DNA of 64,000 bases from Propionibacterium sp. GTDB lineage: Bacteria; Actinomycetota; Actinomycetes; Propionibacteriales; Propionibacteriaceae. The translations under genes were made by a program, and so were the position numbers. The notes under the pieces were generated by a model that saw only the letters and a program-made list of their open reading frames with translations, ran no database searches and was not told the DNA's origin. The stretch spans positions 186,001-250,000 of the forward strand of contig JAAYVB010000025.1 of assembly GCA_012517405.1 (NCBI GenBank), written 5' to 3'. Shown one piece after another: positions 51,880-60,606 of the stretch. Every line of letters begins with the position of its first letter. Within the stretch, counting starts at the first letter, position 1.

Positions 51880-52650
51880 ATGAGCACACCATCGCAGCCA
51901 CCCCGCTCGTCCGACCCGCATACGCCCTCACAAGGCGATTCGGTGTGGGGCCAGCAGAGTTCCGCATGGGGTCAGGGCAATTCGGCCTGGCGGCAGCCCT
52001 CCGGTGCATGGAACCAGGCCCCCGCACAGTCCGGCCCGCGCCGGCAGGCGGTCGACGCATCCCCGCAGGCTTCCGGTGATTCCCAGCCTGCCGAGCAGGC
52101 CGCTCAGACCACCGTCCGGCAGCCGGCCATCTCGATCGAGCAGTTCAAGCCGCGCCGCAACCGGCTGGCTCCGCTGGTGCTTGCGGTGGTCGCAGTGGTC
52201 GCCTTCGCCGGCATCTGGTGGCTGGCTATCCGGCCCAGCCCCGAGGTGACGCCCGGGGCGTCCCCGACACCGACCGTGGTGCGGTCGGCTCCCAGCGTGC
52301 CGCCCGCCGGCGAGTTCGCGAACTCCACCCCGTTCAGCTCGAACGGGCTGACCGGCACCTTCACCATCAACGATTCCTGGTGGGACGACGACTCGACGCT
52401 GTCGGTCAACGTCACCGTCCAGGTTGACACCGGCGTGCTGAGGTACCGGTTCTTGGTGATGGACATGGCCTCGGGCGATATTCAGGTGATGCATGCCGGT
52501 CCCGCCCCGGACGGCCTGGCCGAGGGCACCTTGTCTGCGGGCGAGTCGGTGACCGGCGTGGTCCAGGTGACCAAGGAACGCGGCGACACTCAGATCGTGC
52601 TCAGCGAGAGTACCGGCAACAACGTGACCATGCTCGCGGTGAAGGGCTGA
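51880..52650 (+). CDS. Single-pass membrane protein with N-terminal Trp-containing repeats
   Basis: 256 residues from the ATG at 51880, which has GGGAGG upstream; an open frame before it is non-coding in character. Residues about 20-46 hold four imperfect repeats of the type S-x-W-x-Q (SVWGQ, SAWGQ, SAWRQ, GAWNQ) in a Ser/Gln/Pro-rich, presumably disordered cytoplasmic tail. One membrane helix spans about 105-122, then a Pro/Thr/Ser linker and an extracytoplasmic beta-rich domain (FTINDSWWDDDSTLSVNVTVQVDTG). I do not recognise the family. Divergent from the DUF4192 gene. Confidence 0.7.
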   Translation: MSTPSQPPRSSDPHTPSQGDSVWGQQSSAWGQGNSAWRQPSGAWNQAPAQSGPRRQAVDASPQASGDSQPAEQAAQTTVRQPAISIEQFKPRRNRLAPLVLAVVAVVAFAGIWWLAIRPSPEVTPGASPTPTVVRSAPSVPPAGEFANSTPFSSNGLTGTFTINDSWWDDDSTLSVNVTVQVDTGVLRYRFLVMDMASGDIQVMHAGPAPDGLAEGTLSAGESVTGVVQVTKERGDTQIVLSESTGNNVTMLAVKG

Positions 52651-52765
52651 ATCGTCCGGCTGCGGTTCGGCGATAATTCATCCCCGCGTTACCGCGATAC
52701 GCCACACTGGGAATCAGACTCCCTCATTGCGCGTGGCAGTCGCCCGCACGGAAGGAAAGACGAAG

Positions 52766-53584
52766 ATGACCTACGGGATCCGAATCACGACTCCAGAAGA
52801 ACTCGCAGCCCTCCCGCACCCACACGCCTGGTTGTGCGACATGGACGGTGTGCTGATTCGCGAGAACCTCGTGCTGCCGGGCGCCAAGGAGTTCATCAGC
52901 GCCCTCGAGTCCAGCGGAACACCGTATCTGGTGTTGACGAACAACTCGATCTTCACCCGGCGCGACCTGTCGGCCCGGCTAGCGACGTCGGGGTTGGACA
53001 TTCCCGAGGAGCGAATCTGGACTAGTGCCGTAGCCACCGCCGATTTCCTGGCTTCCCAAAGTCATGGCGGCAGCGCCTACGTGATCGGCGAGGCCGGCCT
53101 GACGACCGCGCTGCACCAGCAGGGTTTCGTGATGACCGACACCAAACCCGAGTACGTGGTGCTCGGCGAGACCCGCAACTACTCGTTCTCGGCGATCACC
53201 CAGGCGATCCGGCTCATCGAGGGTGGCGCCAAGTTCATCGCCACCAACCCGGACGCGTCCGGCCCCTCGCCCGAAGGCACCCTGCCGGCCACCGGTTCGG
53301 TGGCTGCACTGATCACCACGGCCACCAACCGCAAGCCCTACTTCGTGGGCAAGCCGAATCCGATCATGATCCGGGCAGGGCTCAACCGCATCGGTGTGCA
53401 CTCGGAGACCACGGCCTTCATCGGTGACCGGATGGACACCGACATGCGGTCGGGTCTGGAGGCCGGCCTGCAGACCCACCTCGTGCTGTCGGGCTCAACC
53501 GCCCTGGAAGATGTCAGCACCTACCCGTTCCGCCCGGTGGCCATTCACGAGGGCATCGGCGGGGTTGTGCCGCTGGTCTCCTGA
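52766..53584 (+). CDS. HAD-IIA family phosphatase (NagD-like)
   Basis: 272 residues from the ATG at 52766, preceded by GGAAGGAAAG. HAD motif I is CDMDGVLIREN (about 24-34), motif II TNNS, the C2-type cap domain sits in the middle, and motif III/IV is KPNPIMI...FIGDRMDTDMRSGLEAGL. NagD-type enzymes dephosphorylate nucleotides or sugar phosphates; the substrate is unknown. Its last 40 bp overlap the convergent siderophore ATPase gene, both frames being intact. Confidence 0.9.
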   Translation: MTYGIRITTPEELAALPHPHAWLCDMDGVLIRENLVLPGAKEFISALESSGTPYLVLTNNSIFTRRDLSARLATSGLDIPEERIWTSAVATADFLASQSHGGSAYVIGEAGLTTALHQQGFVMTDTKPEYVVLGETRNYSFSAITQAIRLIEGGAKFIATNPDASGPSPEGTLPATGSVAALITTATNRKPYFVGKPNPIMIRAGLNRIGVHSETTAFIGDRMDTDMRSGLEAGLQTHLVLSGSTALEDVSTYPFRPVAIHEGIGGVVPLVS

Positions 53585-54411
53585 TCTCCGGCCGATCTGC
53601 GCTGCACGGTGCGTTCGTGACGCAGCGACATCAGCGGGACGACCAGCGGCCGTCCGGTCAGCGGATCCACGCTGATCTGTGCCCGGATCTGGAAGACCTC
53701 GGCCAGCAGCTGCTCAGTCAGCACCTCGGGCACCGGGCCGGTCGCTGCGATTGCGCCGTCGTGCATGACGATCAGATGGTCGGCGTAGCGAGCGGCCAGC
53801 ATCAGATCGTGCAGCACCAGCACCATGGTGCGGCCTTCGTCCTGGTTGAGTTGGCGCACCAGTTCCAAGACCTCGAGCTGATTGGCGATGTCGAGGTAGG
53901 TCGTGGGCTCGTCCAACAGCATGGTGGGCGGATCCTGGGCCAGCAGCAGAGAGATCCAGACGCGCTGGCGTTGGCCACCCGACAGCTCGTCGACGGGACG
54001 ATCGGCCAGGTCGAGCACCCCGCAGGCCGACAGCGCGCGACGCACGGCGGCTTCGTCGTCGTAGGACCACTGTTGCAGCATCTTCTGGTGCGGATAGCGC
54101 CCGCGCGCGGCGAGGTCGCCCACGGTGATGCCGTAGGGTGCCTGGGACTGCTGCGGCAACAGCCCCAGCCGGCGGGCGAATTCCTTCGATCCGACGGAGT
54201 TGACGGCTTTGCCGTCGAGCATGACGACGCCCTTTTCGGGGGTCAGCAGCCGCGACATGGCACGCAGCAGGGTGGACTTGCCGCAGGCGTTCGGGCCGAC
54301 GATGATCGTGATCTTGCCGTGCGGGATCTCGACACTCAGGTCGTGCGAGACGACCCGCTGGTCATAGGCCAAGGTGAGTTCCTGGCCGTGGATGTGAGGT
54401 GCTGCGCTCAC
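53545..54411 (-). CDS. Siderophore ABC transporter ATP-binding protein (FepC-like)
   Basis: 288 residues, GTG start at 54411 with AAAGGAA upstream; in-frame codons before it belong to the permease gene's strand in another frame. Walker A VGPNACGKSTLL, Q loop LPQQSQAPYG, signature LSGGQRQRVWISLLL, Walker B MLLDEPTTYLD and the switch His in LVLHD are all intact and typical of FecE/FepC. The C-terminal ~25 residues (rich in Arg, Ser, Thr, Pro) overlap the convergent HAD gene. Last gene of the uptake operon. Confidence 0.95.
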   Translation of the reverse strand: MSAAPHIHGQELTLAYDQRVVSHDLSVEIPHGKITIIVGPNACGKSTLLRAMSRLLTPEKGVVMLDGKAVNSVGSKEFARRLGLLPQQSQAPYGITVGDLAARGRYPHQKMLQQWSYDDEAAVRRALSACGVLDLADRPVDELSGGQRQRVWISLLLAQDPPTMLLDEPTTYLDIANQLEVLELVRQLNQDEGRTMVLVLHDLMLAARYADHLIVMHDGAIAATGPVPEVLTEQLLAEVFQIRAQISVDPLTGRPLVVPLMSLRHERTVQRRSAGDQETSGTTPPMPS

Positions 54412-54434
54412 GATGTGGTTCCTTTCGGACGAGC

Positions 54435-55511
54435 TCAGAGCTGTTTGCTGCGGGTGAGCAGCCAGGCGAGGTAGATGCCGCCGATCAGGCCCGTGACCTG
54501 GCCGATCGGCAGGGTGGTTGCGGTCGGGATGGCCTGGCTGACCACATCGGCGCCGAGCAGCAGGCAGGACCCCATCAGCGCCGCCGGCACGATGCTGAGC
54601 CCTCGGGCATGGCTGAGACGCCGCGCGATCTGCGGCGCGGACAGCGCGATGAACGCGATCGGGCCGACGGCCGCGGTGGCCAGCGCGGCCAGCGCGACGC
54701 CGCAGAAGATCAGCCAGCGCCGGGTGGGCTCGGCGCGGACCCCCAGCTGACTGGCGATGTCGTCGCCCATCTCGACCAGCGTTGCCCTCCTGGCAAGCAG
54801 GATCGTGATGGGCACGACGATGATGGTGCCGATCAGCACGGGCAGCACCTGCGTCCACTGCCGGCCGTCCAGGGATCCGGCGATCCAGATATTGGCCGAG
54901 ACCGCCTGCTCCACCTGACCGCGCACCATGAGCAGGCTGTTGTAGGAGCCGAGCAGCGCTCCCACGCCCAGCCCGATCAGGACGAGCCGGTAGCCGCCGG
55001 TCACCCCGCCTTTCAGGCTCAGCAAGTAGATCGCCAGCGCGGTACCGACGCCGCCGGCCAGGGCGGCGAGCATCACTTGGACCGGCCCCGCGTCGAACAA
55101 GACGATCTGGGTGATCGCGCCACTGGCAGCGCCGGTGGTCAGGCCGATCACGTCCGGGGAACCGAGCGCGTTGTTGGACACCGACTGAAACACCGCACCC
55201 GAGACGCCGAGGGCCGCGCCGGCGGTCAGCGCCGCCACGACCCGCGGCATCCGCAGCCCCAGGGCGAGCACATGTTTCCGCTCGCCGTTGCCGAAGATGG
55301 CGGGGATGATGTCGCCGAGCGGGACTGCCACCTTGCCCTGGGTGAGGCCGATGAGGGCCAGCAGCACCGCGACAGCCAGCAGAATGCCGATGACCAGCAG
55401 CGCCCGGGGTTGGACGAGCAGCGAGAAGTTCCTGCCGCGCAACACCCGCCCGGTGACGATGGGGCTGGGCTGCGAGCCGGACGACGCCCCGCGCGTGGTC
55501 GCGCGGTTCAC
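54435..55511 (-). CDS. Iron-siderophore ABC transporter permease 2 (FecCD family, FepG-like)
   Basis: 358 residues, GTG start at 55511 overlapping the stop of permease 1 (GTGA). About nine or ten membrane helices with the FecCD motifs LGLRMPRVVAALTAGAALGVSGAVFQ, NNALGSPDVIGLTTGA and GPIAFIALSAPQIARRL (the cytoplasmic loop that contacts the ATPase), ending GLIGGIYLAWLLTR. It pairs with permease 1 to form the channel. Confidence 0.93.
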   Translation of the reverse strand: MNRATTRGASSGSQPSPIVTGRVLRGRNFSLLVQPRALLVIGILLAVAVLLALIGLTQGKVAVPLGDIIPAIFGNGERKHVLALGLRMPRVVAALTAGAALGVSGAVFQSVSNNALGSPDVIGLTTGAASGAITQIVLFDAGPVQVMLAALAGGVGTALAIYLLSLKGGVTGGYRLVLIGLGVGALLGSYNSLLMVRGQVEQAVSANIWIAGSLDGRQWTQVLPVLIGTIIVVPITILLARRATLVEMGDDIASQLGVRAEPTRRWLIFCGVALAALATAAVGPIAFIALSAPQIARRLSHARGLSIVPAALMGSCLLLGADVVSQAIPTATTLPIGQVTGLIGGIYLAWLLTRSKQL

Positions 55512-56542
55512 AGCTGGGCCAGCTTCCTGCGCCGCACGATCCCGATGAACACCGGCGCGCCGATAAAGCCGATCATGATGCCAACGCTGATTTCTCCGCT
55601 GCTGACCACCAGGCGCCCGGCGATGTCGGCGGCCAGCACGATGACAGCGGCGAGCAGCGCGGTGGCGGGAATGAGCTTGCGATGGTTGAGGCCGACGATC
55701 TGGCGTCCGAGGTGGGGCGCGGTGAGACCGACGAAACTGATCGGGCCGACCGCTGCGGTGGCAGCACCACACATCAACATGACCACCAGCGCGGCAGCGC
55801 TCAGCACCCTGCCGGGGTGGGCGCCCAGTGAGCGGCTCAGATCCGCGCCGAGGGCGCTGGCGTCCAGTGAATTGGCCAGGGCGAAGCAGATCAGCAATCC
55901 TGCTAGCACGGCCAGGCCGGTGGGCAGCAGCAGATCGGGGCCACGGCCTTCGAGCGAACCGACGGTCCATGAGCGGAAGCGGTTGAAGACCTGCTCGTCT
56001 GAGTTGATGATGACGATCCGGGTGGCGGCGAGCAGCACCACGCTGAGCGCTGAGCCGGCCAGCACCAGCCTGACCGGGCCCGCACCCTGACGCACCCCGC
56101 CCAGCAGGTAGACGGCGGCACCGGCCAGGCCGGAGCCCAGAAAGCCGAAGACCAGCCCGGCGGTCAACGCCTGATACTGAAAGATCGCGATACCGCAGGC
56201 GACCGCGAAGGTGGCGCCGGCATTGACGCCGAGCAGGCCCGGCTCGGCCAGCGGATTGCGGGTCAATGCCTGAATGATCACCCCGGACGCACCGAGCGCG
56301 GCGCCGACGATGACCGCGATGATGGTGCGGGGCACGCGCACGTTGCGCACCAGCAGGTGTTCGGTCACCAGCGGATCGAAGTGAAAGTAGGCATCCCACG
56401 CCTGCTGCGCGGTGATCGGTACCTCGCCGACCAGCACCGAGACCGGCAGCAGCGCCACGAGCACGACCGCGGCGACGACGAGCCACACGGCGCGTCCGCT
56501 GAGGACACGCCGTGTGGTCTGGTCAGTCGATGATCGCAACAA
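55508..56542 (-). CDS. Iron-siderophore ABC transporter permease 1 (FecCD family, FepD-like)
   Basis: About 344 residues. I use TTG 56542 as start, right after the binding-protein stop (56547); the frame is open upstream only inside that gene, and a second TTG follows directly. Motifs: NVRVPRTIIAVIVGAALGASGVIIQ, NPLAEPGLLGVNAGA, GPISFVGLTAPHLGRQIVG, and GFIGAPVFIGIVRRRK at the end; nine or so helices. Translationally coupled to permease 2. Confidence 0.92.
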   Translation of the reverse strand: MLRSSTDQTTRRVLSGRAVWLVVAAVVLVALLPVSVLVGEVPITAQQAWDAYFHFDPLVTEHLLVRNVRVPRTIIAVIVGAALGASGVIIQALTRNPLAEPGLLGVNAGATFAVACGIAIFQYQALTAGLVFGFLGSGLAGAAVYLLGGVRQGAGPVRLVLAGSALSVVLLAATRIVIINSDEQVFNRFRSWTVGSLEGRGPDLLLPTGLAVLAGLLICFALANSLDASALGADLSRSLGAHPGRVLSAAALVVMLMCGAATAAVGPISFVGLTAPHLGRQIVGLNHRKLIPATALLAAVIVLAADIAGRLVVSSGEISVGIMIGFIGAPVFIGIVRRRKLAQL

Positions 56543-56546
56543 CGGA

Positions 56547-57545
56547 TCAGGCGTTCCCGAAGTTCTCCAGAATGCTGTCGACGATCTCGGTCGCTGAGTA
56601 GAAGTCGATGCGGAAGGAGTTCTTGCCGAGGCCATAGACCTGCTTGTTGACCACGCTGGGCACGTTCGCCAGCACCGGGTCGTCCGCGAATGCCTGGGCG
56701 CCCTCGTTGTCCTGCGAGAGGATGAACGTGGTCTCGGCGGTCAATTCGGTGAGGTTCTCGTAGGACGCGAAGACGAAGTCGCTGCGCGCGCCGCCCTCTT
56801 GGGCGTGCCACTCGGCGTTCGGCTCCTCGATCGTGAAGCCCAGTTCGCTGAGCAGCTGGGCGTGCGGGCCGGTCGTCATGCCGATCGGGTTGTTCTGGCC
56901 GGGGCCGTTGTAGGAGACGATGTTCGCCTTCCCCTCGGGAACGGTGATCTGGCCGGCAACATCGCTGACGTGCGCCTCGAAGTCGGCGATGGTCACTTCG
57001 GCCTGGTCGGTCAACCCGGCTGCCTCGGCCAGTTTGAGAGTGGTGTCCTCCCAGGTGCCGTCAGAGTAGTCGACAACGATCGTCGGGGCGATGGCCTGCA
57101 GATCGGAGATATTGTCCTTCGTCGAGTCCGCGCCGGACGCGGCGACGACGATCAGATCGGGATCTTGGGCGATGACGGCTTCCAGGTCGACGCTGCCGGC
57201 TGACCACAAGGTCTCGACGCCGTGCTGGGTCGCCACATCGGCCCACTGCGCGAAGAAGTTGCCGTTGGCGGCGGCACCTGAGGCGATCACCGGCGCATCG
57301 AAGGAGAGCATGCTGCCGGTGAGCGTGACGGCGGTCGATACGATACGTTCCGGCTGTGCGGGAATCTCGGTGGTCGTGCCGTCGGCGTTTTCGAAGGTCA
57401 GTGGGAAGCTTGCCGAACTCGACTGCTCAGTCGAGGGGCTGGCACTGGAACCAGCATCTTCGGTGGACGAACCACCGCAGGCGGTCAATGCCAGTGCGGC
57501 GGCCGCTGCCAGTGCTGAGCCGTAACGGACGAGGCTGCGTGTCAT
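56547..57545 (-). CDS. Siderophore-binding lipoprotein (FepB-like substrate-binding protein)
   Basis: 332 residues with a lipoprotein signal peptide (lipobox LTAC, Cys about 23) and a Ser/Thr-rich linker. The periplasmic-binding fold of class III begins with PLTFENADGTTTEIPAQPERIVS, and the C-terminal lobe has the conserved Glu-containing helix typical of siderophore binders. It most resembles catecholate (enterobactin) binding proteins, in agreement with the adjacent enterochelin esterase. A DtxR box lies 45-63 bp upstream of the ATG, so the operon should be derepressed under iron limitation. Confidence 0.92.
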   Translation of the reverse strand: MTRSLVRYGSALAAAAALALTACGGSSTEDAGSSASPSTEQSSSASFPLTFENADGTTTEIPAQPERIVSTAVTLTGSMLSFDAPVIASGAAANGNFFAQWADVATQHGVETLWSAGSVDLEAVIAQDPDLIVVAASGADSTKDNISDLQAIAPTIVVDYSDGTWEDTTLKLAEAAGLTDQAEVTIADFEAHVSDVAGQITVPEGKANIVSYNGPGQNNPIGMTTGPHAQLLSELGFTIEEPNAEWHAQEGGARSDFVFASYENLTELTAETTFILSQDNEGAQAFADDPVLANVPSVVNKQVYGLGKNSFRIDFYSATEIVDSILENFGNA

Positions 57546-57589
57546 AGACGGAGTTCCTTTCGGGGACTCGTTATCGGACCAAACGCTGG

Positions 57590-57608
57590 TTAGCTTAGCC
57601 TCGCCTAA
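57590..57608. promoter_or_regulatory. DtxR/IdeR iron box of the siderophore uptake operon
   Basis: TTAGCTTAGCCTCGCCTAA matches 16 of 19 positions of the DtxR consensus (TTAGGTTAGCCTAACCTAA). It lies in the 142-bp gap between the binding-protein start and the esterase stop, overlapping the expected promoter. Confidence 0.88.
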
Positions 57609-57687
57609 ACCATCCTCGTGGCGTTCGTGCAGGAAATATGGTCACAACACCATAACGGTTGAACCTGAGCAGTCGAGCCCCGTCAGC

Positions 57688-58974
57688 TCAGTTGAATCGC
57701 GCCAACTGGGCGATCAACCCCACCGGCAGTGCACGCCGCCACCAGACGATGTCGTGCCCACCGCGCACCAGGTCGACGGGGGTCTCGATGAGTTCGCCTC
57801 GCGAGCGAAGCGCCTCCCGAGCCTCCAGAACGGTCGTGGCAAGGGTGTTCTCGAGCAGCCCCACCTGAACGACGACCGGGGAGCTGGCCCCGGCGGCGTC
57901 GGCGAACTCGGTGAACCAGCGTCCCACGACCGGGCTCATCGGAGCGTCGCTCGGCCACCACAGCGACGGGGATTGGGCGACAGCTCCGGCGATCGGGCCC
58001 CGGTGGCGGACTGCGCTGAGCATCGCGAACAGGCCACCCAGACTCGAGCCGGCAGTGATCCACGGTGCACTCACGCTGCCCTCCAGCACATCGGCGACCT
58101 TCTCGAGCAGCAGTTCGGATTCGTCCAGTTCGCACGCATAGTCCAGCTGCCGGGCGCCTGCGCCACCGGCGTGCAGCAGAACCAATTGGATCGGCGGTGT
58201 CCGCCCGGTGCTGATCGCCTGATGCAACGAGTTGATGAGCAGATCGTCCTGCAGCCAGACTTCGCCGTCGAGGACGAGCACGACCGGGGCGTCGGCCCCG
58301 GCCTGCGAGTGCCGGAAGACCGTCACGGGCACGTCGTTGCCGCTGACTGGCGTGGTGATCTGGTGATCGCTGCGCTGCCAGCCCTCGGCACGGCTGGATG
58401 CCGGCAGCGGCACGGCGCCGGGCAGTGCGATGACACTGTGCTGTTCGGGGTGCAGCTTGTTGGGCAGATGCTCGCGGGCAAGCGGATCGGTGCGGATGGA
58501 CTTGGAGATCGACTGGAGCTGGCGCGCGGTGAACGGTTCGTGCAGCGCCGCGCTGGGTAGCGGTGCGGGCGGAGTGATGAACTGATAGCCCGCGATCCAA
58601 TCGTTCGGCATCTCGACGCTCAGCACCGCAAGATCGGTGCGGTCGAGCCTGCGCATCAAGGTGTCGGCGGGGTCGAGGTGATCGGTCAGCCGGTTGGCTG
58701 CCAGGTAGACCAGCTTGGCGCCGGCGCCACGGTAGCAGAACGTGACGATGCTGTGGCTCGGCTTCGGTGAATGCTCGATCAGTGGGGTGCCATCGGCGAG
58801 CTCGGTGGCCACGAACTGGTCGACCAACGCCGAAACCTGGTCGGCGGACGCGGCCGCCAGCGCAGCCTCCAGGCGCTGCACGGCCGGGGAGACCGCCCGC
58901 GGCAACGGCCATGGCCGGAAGCTGTGCGGAGGGATCGTCCTCATCAATCGGGCGCGCCTGGCTTGTTCGTCCAT
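57688..58974 (-). CDS. fes: Enterochelin esterase (Fes-like)
   Basis: 428 residues. An N-terminal domain of about 190 residues (carbohydrate-binding-like, as in Fes) is followed by an alpha/beta-hydrolase domain with the nucleophile elbow GSSLGG (about residue 304) and a C-terminal catalytic His in RGGHDIVWWR. It hydrolyses the trilactone backbone of imported ferric enterobactin-type catecholates to release iron in the cytoplasm. It sits immediately upstream of the iron-boxed uptake operon on the same strand, but is separated from it by the operon's own promoter. A ProA-like gene ends 23 bp before its start. A Gram-positive Fes plus FepBDGC set suggests use of foreign catecholate siderophores. 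Confidence 0.87.
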   Translation of the reverse strand: MDEQARRARLMRTIPPHSFRPWPLPRAVSPAVQRLEAALAAASADQVSALVDQFVATELADGTPLIEHSPKPSHSIVTFCYRGAGAKLVYLAANRLTDHLDPADTLMRRLDRTDLAVLSVEMPNDWIAGYQFITPPAPLPSAALHEPFTARQLQSISKSIRTDPLAREHLPNKLHPEQHSVIALPGAVPLPASSRAEGWQRSDHQITTPVSGNDVPVTVFRHSQAGADAPVVLVLDGEVWLQDDLLINSLHQAISTGRTPPIQLVLLHAGGAGARQLDYACELDESELLLEKVADVLEGSVSAPWITAGSSLGGLFAMLSAVRHRGPIAGAVAQSPSLWWPSDAPMSPVVGRWFTEFADAAGASSPVVVQVGLLENTLATTVLEAREALRSRGELIETPVDLVRGGHDIVWWRRALPVGLIAQLARFN

Positions 58975-58997
58975 GATCTCGAAGGTTACAGCCCGAT

Positions 58998-60515
58998 TCA
59001 GCGGTGCTGCTGGGGATCGTCGTGGTGGGCGAGCAGCTGCCTGGTGGTCAGGTCGGCACCGGTGAGCACTCCCCCGCGCGCCAGCAGGCGTCCGCGCTCC
59101 CAGTTCGACAAGCCGAGTTCGGGCTGGTCGAGGGCGTACTGGCCGTCGACCCAGCGGGTGAATCCGTCGCCGAGGAACGGTGCGTCCACCAGTGCCCGGA
59201 AACGTGCCTGCGCGGTCGCGTCCTCGGCGATCAAGGAGGCGACGAAGTGCGGGCTGTAGCTATTGAACAGGCCCGCTGCCTGCTCGAGTCCGTCGACGAC
59301 GACGATGCTGATCTCGGGGGTGTCCTCCCATTCCCATTCGGTGCCGAGCTGGTGGACGGGCAGCAGGGTGGCGCGCGGCTCCTCGACCACGCCGGCCGCG
59401 CGCTTGACCTCGATGGTGGTGGTGAACACGTCGGCGGGCAGCCAGCCCTCGCTGCCGGAGGCGACGTGCAGCCGCGCCACACCTCCCCGGGCTGCCGCGG
59501 CCTGGTCGGCCGCGCCCAGCAGCACCGGGATCAGTTCCTCCGCCCGGTCGGCAGCGACGACCGCGACGTTGAGGGTATTGCAGACCTTGCGGTCGAGCGA
59601 GTGGCGCACGGCCGCGCCGAACCGGGCGCCGTCGGCGCTGGAGTCGGCGATCATCCAGGCGCCGCCGGTGCCGTGGGCGGAGACCGGGATGCCGGATTGA
59701 CGGGCTACCGAGGACAGTTCGGTGACCGCGCGTCCCGAGCCGCGGACCACGGCCAGCGCCAGCCGCCGGTCGCTGAACAGTGCCCAGCCTGCCGAGCGTT
59801 CGCGAACCGGGATCAGCGAGATCGTGCCGGCCGGCAGCCCGGCCTGCTGCAGGGCGGGGTCGAGCGAGGTTTCGCAGATGGCCTGGGCGGTGGCCAGCGC
59901 GTCCGATCCGATGCGGAGCACGGCGGTGTTTCCGGTGGCGACCACACCGGCGGCGTCGGCCAGCACGTTGGGGCGTCCCTCGAAGACGAAGGCGATCACC
60001 CCCAGCGGTGCGGTGACGATACGGACATTCCAGTCGTCGTGATCGACGCGGCCGATCTCGTTGCCGGCGCCCGTGGCCAGTTCGTGTTCGACACGCTCGG
60101 CCCAGCCTTGGAGGCCGGCCACCATTTCGTCGCGGGTCTTCTCGCTGACGACCAGCCGGGTGGTGGAGCGTCCGGCCGTCTTGGCACGTTGCTCGTCGTC
60201 GGCATTGGCGGCGGCGATCTGCGGCCAGGACGCGGTGAGGTTGGCGGCGAAGGCCCGGTAGAACTCGGCGATCTGTTCGGGGCCGGTGCTGCGCAGCTGC
60301 TCGAAGGCGGACGCGGCAGCGTCCACCTGGAGGGTCACGGCCTCGTGCACCGCGGCGGGCACATGCAGCAGAACGCCGGTGTCCTGCACGGAGTAGAGCC
60401 GGTCACCGGGCTGGAAGGCTGCTGCCAGGTCGGCGTCGACCTGGGTGTAGCGGTCTCCCCCGACCGGGATGATCATGCCCGGCTCAAGCGAGGTGAGCTG
60501 CTGGGTCGCATTCAC
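58998..60515 (-). CDS. ProA-like aldehyde dehydrogenase with N-terminal extension
   Basis: 505 residues, about 90 longer than typical gamma-glutamyl phosphate reductase. The core matches ProA: PLGVIAFVFEGRPNVLADAAGVV, GNTAVLRIGSDA, and the catalytic Cys in DRKVCNTLNV. Residues 1-75 (MIIPVGGDRYTQVDADLAAAFQPGDRLYSVQ) are an added domain without an obvious parallel. proB is not adjacent. It may reduce gamma-glutamyl phosphate in proline synthesis or act on another acyl phosphate. A GGAGAAG lies before the ATG. It precedes fes by 23 bp on the same strand, so co-transcription is possible. Confidence 0.78.
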   Translation of the reverse strand: MNATQQLTSLEPGMIIPVGGDRYTQVDADLAAAFQPGDRLYSVQDTGVLLHVPAAVHEAVTLQVDAAASAFEQLRSTGPEQIAEFYRAFAANLTASWPQIAAANADDEQRAKTAGRSTTRLVVSEKTRDEMVAGLQGWAERVEHELATGAGNEIGRVDHDDWNVRIVTAPLGVIAFVFEGRPNVLADAAGVVATGNTAVLRIGSDALATAQAICETSLDPALQQAGLPAGTISLIPVRERSAGWALFSDRRLALAVVRGSGRAVTELSSVARQSGIPVSAHGTGGAWMIADSSADGARFGAAVRHSLDRKVCNTLNVAVVAADRAEELIPVLLGAADQAAAARGGVARLHVASGSEGWLPADVFTTTIEVKRAAGVVEEPRATLLPVHQLGTEWEWEDTPEISIVVVDGLEQAAGLFNSYSPHFVASLIAEDATAQARFRALVDAPFLGDGFTRWVDGQYALDQPELGLSNWERGRLLARGGVLTGADLTTRQLLAHHDDPQQHR

Positions 60516-60606
60516 GGCTTCTCCTGTCGTCCAAAAGCGAACGCGGCCAGTCTAGACGGGACGACGACGCCGGGGAGGTAACCGCGGGGCGCCCTGCGGC
60601 GACGGT

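Noticed and set aside
59004-60581. 525-codon plus-strand open frame opposite the ProA-like gene
   Set aside because: Shadow frame; the ALDH motifs are on the minus strand.
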